Of a DNA stretch of 64,000 bases, positions 37,672 to 47,389 are shown piece after piece (within the stretch, counting starts at the first letter, position 1; every line of letters begins with the position of its first letter). This stretch comes from DATAES01 sp963802415 (lineage in GTDB: Bacteria > Actinomycetota > Acidimicrobiia > Acidimicrobiales > JACDCH01), in the NCBI GenBank assembly GCA_963802415.1, contig CAWDIH010000001.1, forward strand, positions 1,984,001 to 2,048,000, read 5' to 3'. The translations under genes and the position numbers were made by a program. The notes under the pieces are model-generated. The model was not told the DNA's origin. It did not search any database and worked only from the letters and a program-made list of their open reading frames with translations.

Positions 37672-38515
37672 GGTTGGTGCTCCTGTCGACGAGGTGGGTA
37701 TGGATGGTGCCGATGCCTTCGATGGTGGAGATCAGTTCGTCGCCGGGGCCGAGGAAGCGGGGCGGCGTCCGGGTGCCGCCGACGCCGGAGGGAGTTCCGG
37801 TGAAGATGAGGTCGCCGGGCAACAGCGGAGTGATCGACGACAGCTCGTGCACGAGCGCGTCGACGCCGAAGATGAGGTCGGACGTGCGGCTCTTTTGGAC
37901 CTCTTCACCGTTCACGGTGCAGCCGATGGCGAGGCTGTCTCGGTCGTCGAGCTCGTCGGGAGTGACGACCCACGGTCCGGTTGGTCCGAAGCCGGGGTAC
38001 GACTTGCCCAGGCTGAACTGCGGCGCTGGTGGCCGCAGCTGGACCATGCGCTCGGAGAGGTCCTGGCCGACGGTGAGGCCGGCGACGTGTGACCATCCGC
38101 TGCCGGGGGCGACTTCGTAGGCGGACCGGCCGATCACAACCACGAGCTCGACCTCCCAGTCCACGAACTCGCTCGGCAATACAACCGTCGCGTCCGCTCC
38201 GGTCAGGCACGTCGGGAACTTGGTGAACGTCGGCGGGTGCTGCGGGATCTCGGTCCCGGCTTCCGCCGCGTGGGCCGCGTAATTCATGCCGATGGCGAAC
38301 ACCTGCCGGGGGCGAGGCACCGGCGCCAGGAGCCGGCGCCGGTCGAGCGGCCCGTCCGCGTTCGGCGCTCGTTCGGCGAGAGCACGCACCTCGTCCCACC
38401 GGTCGTAGACCGCCTGCGGATCGTGAGGAAGCGATCCGTTCGACGCGGCTGCGATGTCGATGACCCCGTCGTCCTGGACCAGCACCGCTCGCCCGTCGGC
38501 ATTGGCGACTCTCAT
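37661..38515 (-). CDS. fumarylacetoacetate hydrolase (FAH) family protein
   Basis: 284 residues from ATG at 38515. FAH-fold features: QVFAIGMNYAAHAAEAGTEI, DWEVELVVVIGRSAYEV (Glu metal ligands), GLTVGQDLSERMVQL, FSLGKSYPGFGPTGPWVV and PLLPGDLIFTGTPSGVGGTR. These enzymes hydrolyse or decarboxylate C-C bonds of ring-fission products (for example hydratase/decarboxylase/isomerase steps). First gene of the leftward operon; the regulatory palindrome lies 96 bases upstream. It overlaps the dioxygenase start by 11 bases. Confidence 0.9.
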   Translation of the reverse strand: MRVANADGRAVLVQDDGVIDIAAASNGSLPHDPQAVYDRWDEVRALAERAPNADGPLDRRRLLAPVPRPRQVFAIGMNYAAHAAEAGTEIPQHPPTFTKFPTCLTGADATVVLPSEFVDWEVELVVVIGRSAYEVAPGSGWSHVAGLTVGQDLSERMVQLRPPAPQFSLGKSYPGFGPTGPWVVTPDELDDRDSLAIGCTVNGEEVQKSRTSDLIFGVDALVHELSSITPLLPGDLIFTGTPSGVGGTRTPPRFLGPGDELISTIEGIGTIHTHLVDRSTNHDR

Positions 38516-38610
38516 TGCGCTCTCCTCGCACTCGCTGTTCACGGCGACGCCGTAGATCGATCTGACTGTATGACACCGATGTACTGCTTGTAAATCATTT
38601 TCCCGTTGAC

Positions 38611-38620
38611 AAATCGATTT
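38611..38620. promoter_or_regulatory. palindrome AAATCGATTT, putative GntR operator
   Basis: A perfect 10-bp palindrome, AT-rich in a GC-rich genome, in the divergent control region between the FAH gene (start 38515) and the importer gene (start 38666). The identical 10-mer lies at 46629-46638 before the GntR gene. A degenerate copy, AAATCATTTT, begins at 38592. Confidence 0.6.
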
Positions 38621-38665
38621 CTCTCGCGAACACTGCAGCGGACTTCGGAAACGGGAGGCAGTCGA

Positions 38666-39932
38666 ATGCGCGAACGGACGTCTGGTCGACGGTGGGTCGT
38701 GATCGTGGCGATGACGGCGGCGGCCGCCGTGGCGATGGCGGCGTGCGGGAGCTCCGGCTCGAGCGAGTCGAGCGGCTCGTCGTCAACGGCGACCAGCGTG
38801 CCGGTGTCGACGCTGCCTCCGCCGAAGGGCGACCCGATCGCGCTCGGCGATGATCACTCAGGAGAGCGGACCGGCCGCATTGCCGGACTCCCGTCTCGCC
38901 GCCGAGGCCGCGGTCAAGTTCGTGAACACCGAGCTCGGCGGTGCCGCCGGCCGGCCGCTCGACCTGGAGACGTGCGTGAGTGACGGTTCGCCCGAGCAGT
39001 CGTCGGCCTGCGCCAACCAACTGCTCGAGAAGCACCCGGTCGCGTTCGTCGGCGAGACCGAGCTCGGCACCGCGGGCAGCGTGCCGATCATCGAGAAGGC
39101 CGGCGTGCCTCTCGTCGGCGCCGCGGGCGTGACGCCGGAGCTCGTGCTGTCGAAGGACGCGTACGCGTTCGGTCTCGACGCCGTCGGCGACTGGTCGGGC
39201 TGGACCAAGTACCTCGCCACCGACGGCAAGGCCAAGACGATCAACGTCATCAACCTCGACATCCCGGCCGCGCCGGTGTTCGAGAAGGTGATCCGCTCAG
39301 TGGCACAGGCCAACGGCGCAAAGGTCGGCAAGGTCGTGTCGCTCCCGCTCACCGCCACCGACGCGTCACCGCAAATGGCGGCCGTGGCCGACGGCAGTCC
39401 CGACGTGATCATGGCGGTAACCAGCGCGCAGCTGTGCGTTCCGGTCGCGCAGGCGCACGAGAGCATCGCGCCGCAGACGAAGCTGTTCCTCCCGGGCATC
39501 TGCAGCAGTCCGCAGACGATCACCGCTGCCGGTTCAGCGATGGACGGCGCGTTGATCGGTGTAGGAAGCCTCAACCCGTACGACATGAAGCAGACCGACG
39601 TGGCCACCTATCGCCGTGCGTTGGACACCTACGGCAAGCAGGTCCCGCTCAGCCAGTTCGCGGGCAACGCCTTCACCGCAGTGATGAACCTCAAGGCGGT
39701 GATCGACAAGCTCGGACCGACCATTGTGACGCCGGACGCGATCAGGAACGCGATCAAGTCGGGTTCGAACGTCCCGTCGTTCATGACCGACACGTACACG
39801 TGTGATGGCAGCGTGGTCTCGTCGCCGATCACGTGCGTGCGAGGCCGGCGCCTCCTCGTGGTGAAGGGGACCGAGCTGTCGAACGTGTCGGACCAGTGGT
39901 ACGACGGGACCGGCCAGGTCAGCCTCGGCTGA
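38666..39932 (+). CDS. branched-chain-amino-acid-type ABC importer, substrate-binding lipoprotein, one frameshift
   Basis: ATG at 38666 behind GGGAGG. The lipoprotein signal is clear: RRWVVIVAMTAAAAVAM followed by the lipobox AMAAC and a Ser/Gly-rich linker. The frame changes near 38850. The rest is a periplasmic-binding fold of the LivK type: LAAEAAVKFVNTELGG, VAFVGETELGTAGSVPIIEK, GVPLVGAAGVTPEL, INVINLDIPAAPVFEKVIRS and LFLPGICSSPQTI. About 420 codons. In this setting the ligand is more likely an aromatic or aliphatic acid than an amino acid (inference). First gene of the rightward operon. Confidence 0.9.
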
Positions 39933-39944
39933 ATCGGCGTCACG

Positions 39945-41960
39945 ATGAGTTCCGTTCTCCTCTTTGCGCTGCTCGGCCTCGGCGGAGGCGCGGTGATCGC
40001 GCTGCTCGCGCTCGGAGTCGTCGGCGAGTACCAGGCGTCCGGCGTGGTCAACTTCGCCCACGGCGCGATGGCGATGTTCTGTGCCTATTGCTTCACGCAA
40101 TTGCGGTCGACCGGCGACCTCGTGCTTCCGGTCGTGATCGTCCCGCACCGGGTGCCGCTGGCCAGCCACGGGATGGCGACCGCACCGGCGATGCTCGTCA
40201 CGGTCGTGTACGCCGCATTGTTCGGCGTCGCCGTCTACCAAGGCATCTTCCGTTGGCTGCGGCGCGCGCCCGCGCTCGCCAAGGTCGTCGCATCGATCGG
40301 GCTCATGCTCACGTTGCAGGCGCTCGCCGTCATTCACTTCGGCACGGCGGCGCGGCCGAGCTCGCGGGTGCTCCCCACGGAGACGGTCAAGATCTTCGGT
40401 GCGACCGTCGGGCGTGACCGACTCCTGCTCGCGGGGATCGCGGTCGCCTGCGCACTCGCACTCGCCGCGCTCTATCGGCTCACTCGTTTCGGGATCGTGA
40501 CTCGCGCTGGTCGCGCAGAACGAACGCGCCGCCGCGCTGCTCGGGTGGTGGCCGGTCCGTTCCGAGGTGGCCAACTGGGCCATCGCCTCCGTGCTCGCGG
40601 GCCTCGCCGGGATCCTGGCCGCGCCGCTCACGTCGCTCACGCCGAGCACGTTGACGCTGGCGATCGTGCCCGCGCTCGCCGCCGCTCTCGTCGCTGGCCT
40701 GTCGTCGTTCACCATCGCCGCGATCGCAGGGTTGCTCATCGGGATCGGCCAGTCGTTGTGCGTCAAGGCGGCGACGTCGTGGAGCTGGTTCCCCCAGCAC
40801 GGCGTCGGCGAAGTCCTGCCCTTCGCGGTCATCGCCGTCGTGATGCTCGTGCGGGGCAACCGGCTCCCGACCCGCGGAGAGACCAACGAAGGCCGGCTCC
40901 CGCGGGCACCGATCGGGCGTCGGCCCTTCCTGCCGCTCGCCGTGTTCGCGCCGGCGACCGTGGCGCTGTTGGTCGGTACCAGCGCAGGTTGGCGGGCGGC
41001 GGTCATCCAGAGCGTCGTCACCGCGTGCGTGCTGTTGTCACTCGTCGTACTGACCGGTCTGGTCGGTCAGGTGTCGCTCGCGCAGGCGGCGTTCGCAGGG
41101 ATCGGCGGGTTCCTCATGGCCAAGCTGCTCGGCGCGGCCGCCGTGCCGTTCCCGATCGGCCTGCTCTTCGCCGGGCTGGTGACGGTACCGATCGGGTTGC
41201 TGGTCGGCATACCGGCGCTACGCATCCGCGGCATCAACCTCGCCATCATCACGCTCGGCGCCGGCGTGGCGATCGACGCGTTCGTGTTCCGCAACGAACA
41301 GATCTCCGGCGGCCTCGCGGGCGTGAGCGTCTCGCCGCCGCAACTACTCGGTGTCGACGTCGGGATCACCGGCTCCCACGCCGGCGACTACCCGCGGATC
41401 GTGTTCGGCCTGGTCGCCATCGTGACGTTCGTCGCGCTTGCGAGCCTCGCGATCAATCTGCGGCGGAGCGCGACCGGCGCGCACTGCCTCGCGGTGCGGA
41501 CCAACGAACGAGCGGCGAGCGCGATCGGAATCAACGTCGCCGCGACGAAGCTGCTCGCGCGTTCGGGCTGTCCGCGTTCATCGCCGGATCCGCCGGCGGT
41601 TTGATCGGCTTCCAGCAAGGCCGCTTGTCGCCGGAGAGCTTCTCGATCTTCGTGTCGCTGATGCTGCTGTCGATCGCGTACATCGGCGGCATCGCCACCG
41701 TTCCCGGTGTGATCTTCGCCGGCTTCGTGCTCGCGCCCGGCGGCCTCGCGTACACCGCCATGGAACGGTGGTTCCACCTCGGCGAGTACCAGCCGGTGGT
41801 CGCCGGTGTCGGCGTGATCATCAGCGCCATCCTCAACCCCGACGGCGTCACAGCGGCAATGAGCGGGGCGAGAGCTGGTAGCCGTCGCAAGCGCCGAGCC
41901 GCGGCGGAAGAAATTTCGTCTGCCGCGCCTGCGCCGGTGCTCGCCGGAGGCCCGGCATGA
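39945..41960 (+). CDS. fused LivH-LivM ABC permease, two frameshifts
   Basis: The first half is LivH-like (LGGGAVIALLALGVVGEYQA, GVVNFAHGAMAMFCAY, RAPALAKVVASIGLML). After a frame change near 40500 it continues as VANWAIASVLAGLAGILAAP and LSSFTIAAIAGLLIGIGQS. The second half is LivM-like (VLTGLVGQVSLAQAAFAGIG, IPALRIRGINLAIITLGAG). A break near 41560 leads to AFGLSAFIAGSAGGLIGFQQ, FVSLMLLSIAYIGGIATVPG. About 670 codons, with no stop or start between the halves, so one polypeptide carries both membrane subunits. The stop overlaps the ATPase start (ATGA). Confidence 0.88.
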   Translation: MSSVLLFALLGLGGGAVIALLALGVVGEYQASGVVNFAHGAMAMFCAYCFTQLRSTGDLVLPVVIVPHRVPLASHGMATAPAMLVTVVYAALFGVAVYQGIFRWLRRAPALAKVVASIGLMLTLQALAVIHFGTAARPSSRVLPTETVKIFGATVGRDRLLLAGIAVACALALAALYRLTRFGIVTRAGRAERTRRRAARVVAGPFRGGQLGHRLRARGPRRDPGRAAHVAHAEHVDAGDRARARRRSRRWPVVVHHRRDRRVAHRDRPVVVRQGGDVVELVPPARRRRSPALRGHRRRDARAGQPAPDPRRDQRRPAPAGTDRASALPAARRVRAGDRGAVGRYQRRLAGGGHPERRHRVRAVVTRRTDRSGRSGVARAGGVRRDRRVPHGQAARRGRRAVPDRPALRRAGDGTDRVAGRHTGATHPRHQPRHHHARRRRGDRRVRVPQRTDLRRPRGRERLAAATTRCRRRDHRLPRRRLPADRVRPGRHRDVRRACEPRDQSAAERDRRALPRGADQRTSGERDRNQRRRDEAARAFGLSAFIAGSAGGLIGFQQGRLSPESFSIFVSLMLLSIAYIGGIATVPGVIFAGFVLAPGGLAYTAMERWFHLGEYQPVVAGVGVIISAILNPDGVTAAMSGARAGSRRKRRAAAEEISSAAPAPVLAGGPA

Positions 41961-42739
41961 GCGAACGAAGCCTGCTCGAGGTCGATCACTTGCGCGTCGC
42001 GTTCGGTGGGGTCGTTGCCGTCGACGACGTGTCGTTCCACGTCGACGAGGGAACGGTGGTCGGGTTCATCGGACCGAACGGTGCGGGCAAGACGACCTGC
42101 ATCGAGGCGCTGACCGGCTACCTCCCGCACGCGAGCGGTCGCGTCGTCTTCGACGGCCACGACCTCCGCAGCATGGCCCCGCATCGGCGGGCCCGGCTCG
42201 GGCTGGTGCGCACGTTCCAAGCGGTCGAGCTGTTCGACGACCTCACCGTGCGAGAGAACCTCCGGGCCGCCGCCAACCGCCGGACGTGGTGGCAGTCGCT
42301 CGGAGATCTTGTCGCGCCTCGTTGGCACGACGACGAGTCCACGATCGAAGCCGCGCTCGAGCTACTCGGGCTCACCGATGTCGCCGACGAGCTCCCCACG
42401 CAACTGCCGCAAGGTCGGCGCAAGCTCGTCGGCGTTGCGCGCGCGTTGGCGTGCCAGCCACGGCTGCTGTTGCTCGACGAACCCGCGGCGGGACTCGACA
42501 CGACGGAGAGCCTCGAGCTCGGCCAACGATTGCGCGCGGTCGTCGACAGCGGAGTAACCGTCTTGCTGGTCGACCACGACATGGGCCTCGTGCTCGGTGT
42601 GTGCGACCGCGTCGTCGTCCTCGACTTCGGCAAGGTCATCGCCTCCGGGTCACCGGTCGAGATCCGCGACGACGACGCCGTCGTCGCCGCCTACCTCGGC
42701 GACGACCTTGTCGACTCGACATCTGGAGGGGCGGCATGA
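41957..42739 (+). CDS. livG: LivG-type ABC importer ATPase
   Basis: 260 residues, intact. Walker A GPNGAGKTTCIEALTGY, Q-loop region LVRTFQAVELFDDLTVREN, signature LPQGRRKLVGVARAL (unusual LPQGR instead of LSGGQ, common in this subfamily as LPxGxxR), Walker B LLLLDEPAAGLDTTES and H-loop LLVDHDMGLVLGVCDR. It energises the fused permease together with the second ATPase. Coupled by four-base overlaps on both sides. Confidence 0.93.
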   Translation: MSERSLLEVDHLRVAFGGVVAVDDVSFHVDEGTVVGFIGPNGAGKTTCIEALTGYLPHASGRVVFDGHDLRSMAPHRRARLGLVRTFQAVELFDDLTVRENLRAAANRRTWWQSLGDLVAPRWHDDESTIEAALELLGLTDVADELPTQLPQGRRKLVGVARALACQPRLLLLDEPAAGLDTTESLELGQRLRAVVDSGVTVLLVDHDMGLVLGVCDRVVVLDFGKVIASGSPVEIRDDDAVVAAYLGDDLVDSTSGGAA

Positions 42740-43468
42740 GCGGGGGACGCGCGTGCTCGATGTGCACGACCTGTCCTGCGGTTACGGCTCATCGGTCGTC
42801 GTCCGCGGTCTCGACCTCCACGTTGATCCCGGCGAAGTCGTCGCCCTCCTCGGCGCCAACGGCGCGGGCAAGACGACGACGCTGCTCACGATCGCCGGTG
42901 TCCTCCCCGTTGTCGGTGGTGAGATCCGCCTGTTCGGCAAGCGCATCAACCGTTGGCCCGCGCCCGCATCGCTCGCCACGGTGTCGTTTCGATTCCCGAC
43001 GACCGTGGTTTGTTCCCGAAGCTGACCGTCCGCGAGAACCTCTCGCTCGCGACATCGCGACGCCGCCGCCCGCACGACGCACTCGACCTGTTCCCCGAGC
43101 TGCAGACGCGGTTGGGCACTCCCGCGGGGCTTCTGTCGGGTGGGCAGCAGCAGATGCTCGCCATCACGCGCGCGCTGGTGCGTCAACCACGGCTATTGCT
43201 CATCGACGAGCTCAGCTTCGGCTTGGCGCCGATCGCAGTGCAGCGACTCTTGCCCGTCGTGCGCGACGTCGCCGAACGCACTGGTGCCGGCGTGCTCCTC
43301 GTCGAGCAGCACGTGCATCTCGGTCTGTCGGTCGCGGATCGCGCCTACGTGCTGAGTCACGGGTCGGTCGCGCTCGCCGGCACCGCCGCGAACTTGCGCG
43401 ACGACACGGCGCTGATCCACGAGAGCTACCTCGGTGCCATCGACGACCACGAAAGGACGACCACATGA
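42736..43468 (+). CDS. livF: LivF-type ABC importer ATPase, two frameshifts
   Basis: The ATG at 42736 overlaps the livG stop. Within 20 bases the frame shifts to VLDVHDLSCGYGSSVVVRGL, Walker A ALLGANGAGKTTTLLTIAG. A second break near 42960 leads to RHGVVSIPDDRGLFPKLTVR, signature LLSGGQQQMLAITRAL, Walker B LLLIDELSFGLAP (Leu in place of the usual Pro) and LLVEQHVHLGLSVADRAYVL. The length (about 240 codons) is normal, so the breaks are probably sequence errors. Its stop overlaps the acyl-CoA ligase start. Confidence 0.9.
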
Positions 43469-45096
43469 TCCGCTCGACCATGGGCGAGTTCCCGCTCACG
43501 ATCAACGCCATCCTCCGCCACGGCCGACGCGTCCACGCCACCTCGCAGTGCACGACGTTCACCGGTGACGGTGTGCGCCGGGCGACCTACGCGCAGGTGG
43601 CCGACAACGCCGACCTCCTCGCCGCCGCGCTGGTGCGGCTCGGCATCACGCCCGGCGACCCTGTCGGCACGTTCATGTGGAACGACCAGGAGCACCTCGA
43701 GGCGTACTTCGCGGTTCCGTGCATGGGCGCTGTACTGCACACGCTCAACATCCGCTTGTTGCGCGAGCAGCTCGTGCACGTGGTCAACCACGCCGGCGAC
43801 CGCGTCGTGCTCGTCGACGCGTCGCTGCTCCCCGTGATCGGACCTGTTGCCGCTGAGCTCACGACCGTCGAGGCATGGATCGTCGTGGGTGACGGCGACG
43901 TGTCCGCGCTCGTTGCCACCGGACGGCCCGTGCACCGCTACGACGGACTCCTCGCCGCCGAAGTACCCGGCTTCGAGTACCCCGAGCCCGATGAGCTCGC
44001 CGCCGCGGCCATGTGCTACACGAGCGGTACGACCGGCGACCCGAAAGGCGTCGTCTACTCGCACCGATCGACGTACCTGCACTCGATCACCGCCTGCACG
44101 CCCGCGGTCCTCGGTCTCGACGCCGGTGATCGTGTGCTCGCCATCGTGCCGCAGTTCCACGCCAACGGCTGGGGTCTGCCGTACGCCGCGTTCCTGTCGG
44201 GGGCGTCGCTGCTGATGCCGGGCCCGTTCCTGCAAGCGGAACCGCTCGCGCGGTTCATCGCCTCCGAGCGACCCACGGTTTCGGCCGCGGTGCCGACGGT
44301 GTGGGCCGACCTGTTCCGCTACGGCGACGACCACGACCTCGATGTGTCCTCGCTGCGGTGTGTCGTCTGCGGCGGGTCCGCACTCCCCGCTCGCTCATGG
44401 AGCGGTTCGAAGAACGCGACGGGTTGCGGCTCATCCAGGGGTGGGGGATGACCGAGACGTCCCCGGTCGGAGCCGTCGGCCATCCCCCCGCCGACGTCCG
44501 GCTCGGGGAGCGCCGAGGAGATCGACTGGCGAGCAAAGACGGGACGCGTCGTCCCCGGCGTCGAGCTGCGCATCGTGGACGAGAACGCCGGCGAGCTGGA
44601 CTGGGACGGTGAGTCCGTCGGGGAGATCGAGGTCCGAGGCCCGTGGGTCACCACCTCGTACTGGCGGGTCGACGCGCACGACAAGTTCGACGACGGCTGG
44701 TTGCGCACCGGCGACGTGGGCACGATGACGGCGAACGGCTACCTGCAGATCACCGATCGGGCCAAGGACGTCATCAAGTCAGGGGGCGAGTGGATCAGCT
44801 CGGTGGAGCTCGAGAACGCGCTGATGGCCCACCCCGGCGTCGTGGCGGCCGCCGTCATCGGCATTCCCGATCGGCGGTGGGACGAGCGGCCGCTCGCCTG
44901 CGTTGTCGCCGAGAATGAGATCGACCCCGGTGAGCTCAAGCAATTTCTCGCCGGGCACGTGGCCAAGTGGCAAGTGCCGGAGAACTGGGTGTTCCTCGAC
45001 GCGATACCGAACACGTCGGTCGGCAAGTTCGACAAGAAGGCACTGCGCGGCGCAATACGACAAGGGCGAGCTCGCACCCAGCCGGGTGTGACTTGA
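43465..45096 (+). CDS. acyl-CoA synthetase (AMP-forming), two frameshifts
   Basis: About 544 codons. ANL-superfamily motifs: AMCYTSGTTGDPKGVVYSHR (A3/P-loop), VPQFHANGWGLPYAA, CVVCGGSALP, then after a break near 44395 LIQGWGMTETSPVG (A5), and after a break near 44505 GRVVPGVELRIVD, WLRTGDVGTMTANGYLQITD (A7), RAKDVIKSGGEWISSVELEN (A8) and the catalytic Lys in NTSVGKFDKKALRG (A10). It would activate the imported acid as its CoA thioester, a substrate compatible with later PHA synthesis (inference). Overlaps livF by four bases. Confidence 0.9.
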
Positions 45097-45108
45097 TCGG
45101 GGGAAGAG

Positions 45109-46629
45109 ATGGACGACAACGAGATCTTCGACGTGGCGATCGTGGGCTACGGGCCGGTCGGCGCAGCCTTGGCCATCCTGCTCGGCCAGCTCGGCCGACG
45201 GGTGGTCGTGCTCGAACGACATCTCCAGCCGTACCCGTTGCCGCGGGCGGTGCACTACGACCACGAAGCGGCGCGCATCCTGCAGGCCTGCGGCGTCGCG
45301 GAGCAGTGCGCCAACATCGTCGAACCCGCGGAGATCTACGAGTTCCAGAACGCCGAGCGGCGCCCGCTCATCCGCTTCGGCCGGATCGGCAATGGCGTAT
45401 CGGGATGGCCACAGTCATCGATGTTCTCGCAACCCGAACTCGAAGCGGTGCTGTTCGACCGCGTGCAGGAGATCCCCGAGATCACAGTGCGGCGTGGCGC
45501 CTGTCTCGTCGATCTCGTCGATGACGGCGACACCGTGACGGTGCGCCTTGACGGCGCTGACCCTGTGCGAGCCCGCTACGTCGTCGGCTGTGACGGCGCC
45601 AACAGCACGGTCCGTGCACGCATCGGCTTGCCGATGACGGACCGCGCCTTCTTCTACGACTGGCTGGTCGTCGACGTCGTCTTCAACGAGCCACGAGAGT
45701 TCGACCCACTCAACGTCCAGATCTGCGATCCGGCACGGCCGACGACGGTGGTGTCGGGCGGACCGGGACGGCGGCGGTGGGAGTTCATGGCCCTCCCCGG
45801 CGAGTCGACCGAGTTCTTGAACGACGAGGCGACTACGTGGCGGCTACTCGAGCCGTGGGACGCGCGTCCTGACAACGCGGTGCTCGAGAAGCACGCGGTC
45901 TACCGGTTCCAGGCCCGCTGGGTCGACGAGTGGCGCCGCGGGCGTGTGCTCCTCGCCGGCGACGCCGCGCATCAGACACCGCCGTTCGCCGGCCAGGGGT
46001 TGTGCACCGGGCTTCGCGACGCGGCCAATCTCGCCTGGAAGCTCGACCTCGTTCTTCGCGGCCTCGCTTCCGATGCGCTGCTCGACACGTATGGCCGCGA
46101 GCGCGGCCCCCACACGCAAGCGGTCATCGAACTGGCCATGGACATGGGGAAGCTGATCTGTGTCGCTGACCCCGACGAGGCAGCGGCGCGGGACGAGGCG
46201 TTCCTCGCGACCTACGACGGCAGCGTCACCGACGTCCCGCCGTTTCCGCCGATCACCGACGGCATCGTGCTCACCGGATCGCCGGGAGCGGGCGAGCTGT
46301 TCATCCAAGGTGAGGTCGAAGGCCCGGGCGGCCGCATCCCGTTCGACGACGAGGTCGGCGCCGGCTTTCGGCTCATCACGACGGCCGATCAAATCCTCGA
46401 CCCGGACACCAGCGACTGGTTCGCCAGCATCGGTGGCGTGGTCGTCACCCTCGGCTGCGGGGACAGCAAGCTGGTCGACGCGAACGCCGCCTACCGCGCG
46501 TGGCTGGGGGAGCACATGGCGGTGGCGGTGCTGCAACGGCCGGACTTCGCCGTCTTCGGGACGGCGGCGACGCCGTCGGACCTCGCCCCTCTCCTGCGGG
46601 GCCTGCGCAGCGTGCTTTCTGCCCCCTGA
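45109..46629 (+). CDS. FAD-dependent aromatic hydroxylase (MhpA-like)
   Basis: 506 residues, intact. FAD-binding GxGxxG in FDVAIVGYGPVGAALAILL, the conserved RYVVGCDGANSTVRARIG (DG motif), and RVLLAGDAAHQTPPFAGQGL (GD motif) with CTGLRDAANLAWKLDLVL. LPRAVHYDHEAARILQACG and the C-terminal thioredoxin-like domain match 3-(3-hydroxyphenyl)propionate hydroxylase-type enzymes. It would create the catechol that the extradiol dioxygenase across the divergent promoter opens. It lies 12 bases after the ligase. Confidence 0.9.
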   Translation: MDDNEIFDVAIVGYGPVGAALAILLGQLGRRVVVLERHLQPYPLPRAVHYDHEAARILQACGVAEQCANIVEPAEIYEFQNAERRPLIRFGRIGNGVSGWPQSSMFSQPELEAVLFDRVQEIPEITVRRGACLVDLVDDGDTVTVRLDGADPVRARYVVGCDGANSTVRARIGLPMTDRAFFYDWLVVDVVFNEPREFDPLNVQICDPARPTTVVSGGPGRRRWEFMALPGESTEFLNDEATTWRLLEPWDARPDNAVLEKHAVYRFQARWVDEWRRGRVLLAGDAAHQTPPFAGQGLCTGLRDAANLAWKLDLVLRGLASDALLDTYGRERGPHTQAVIELAMDMGKLICVADPDEAAARDEAFLATYDGSVTDVPPFPPITDGIVLTGSPGAGELFIQGEVEGPGGRIPFDDEVGAGFRLITTADQILDPDTSDWFASIGGVVVTLGCGDSKLVDANAAYRAWLGEHMAVAVLQRPDFAVFGTAATPSDLAPLLRGLRSVLSAP

Positions 46630-46638
46630 AATCGATTT
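46629..46638. promoter_or_regulatory. palindrome AAATCGATTT before the GntR gene
   Basis: Same 10-mer as at 38611-38620, starting at the last base of the hydroxylase stop and ending 21 bases before the GntR start. Here it extends to TGAAATCGATTTTCA, a longer imperfect palindrome. The position fits autorepression. Confidence 0.6.
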
Positions 46639-46658
46639 TCACGAGGTACGGTTACCAC

Positions 46659-47368
46659 ATGACCCGACAGCGGCGAGGACGTTCACTCGCGGAGGACGTC
46701 TACGAGGCGCTGCGTGCCGACATCCTGTTCGGTCGTCGGCTGCCCTCGTCCAGACTGCAGCTCAACGACATCGCCGAGCAGCACGATGTCAGCCTCAGCG
46801 TCGTGCGCGAAGCGGTAACACGCCTGGCGAGCGAGGACCTCGTCGAGGCGACACCCCAGCGAGGGTTTCGGGTTCGGTCGATCTCGATCGAGCATCTCCA
46901 CGACCTCACGTGGATGCGCGTGCAGCTCGAGGGGCTGGCGTTGCGCGAATCGATCGCCAAGGGCGATGTGACGTGGGAAGCGAACCTCGTCGCCGCCCAC
47001 CATCGGCTCGCGGTCACGCCGACGTACTTCGAGGACGGGACCGGGAACTTCGAGTGGCTGCAGGCGCACGGCGCATTCCATGCCCGCTCGCGGCCGCGGC
47101 CGGAAGCCCGATCCTCGAACGGCTGCGCCGTCAGCTCTACGACGCGGCCGAGCTGTACCGCATGTGGTCGAGCAACCTGCCGCACCATCTCAACCGGGCG
47201 CACGTCGGTGATGAGCACATGACGATCTTCGAGGCCGCTCTCTCCCGCGACGCCGACCTGGCCGTCGACCTGTTGACCCAACACCTCGAGACGACGGCCC
47301 GGCACCTCGAAGCCATAGCACCCGACGTCGATGCCGAACCGTCGGCGGTCAACGCGGCGGCCGACTGA
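46659..47368 (+). CDS. GntR-family regulator with FCD domain, one frameshift
   Basis: ATG at 46659. Winged helix: SLAEDVYEALRADILFGR, RLQLNDIAEQHDVSLSVVRE, AVTRLASEDLVEATPQRGFR. The FCD ligand-binding domain follows: LHDLTWMRVQLEGLALRESI, a frame change near 47090, then SPILERLRRQLYDAAELYRM and HMTIFEAALSRDADLAVDLL. FCD domains bind small acids through His/Asp metal residues (HGAFH and DEHM here). It probably controls the two divergent operons through the AAATCGATTT sites. The last gene of the rightward block. Confidence 0.87.
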
Positions 47369-47389
47369 GGGCGGGCTCGCCCGCGCGGC

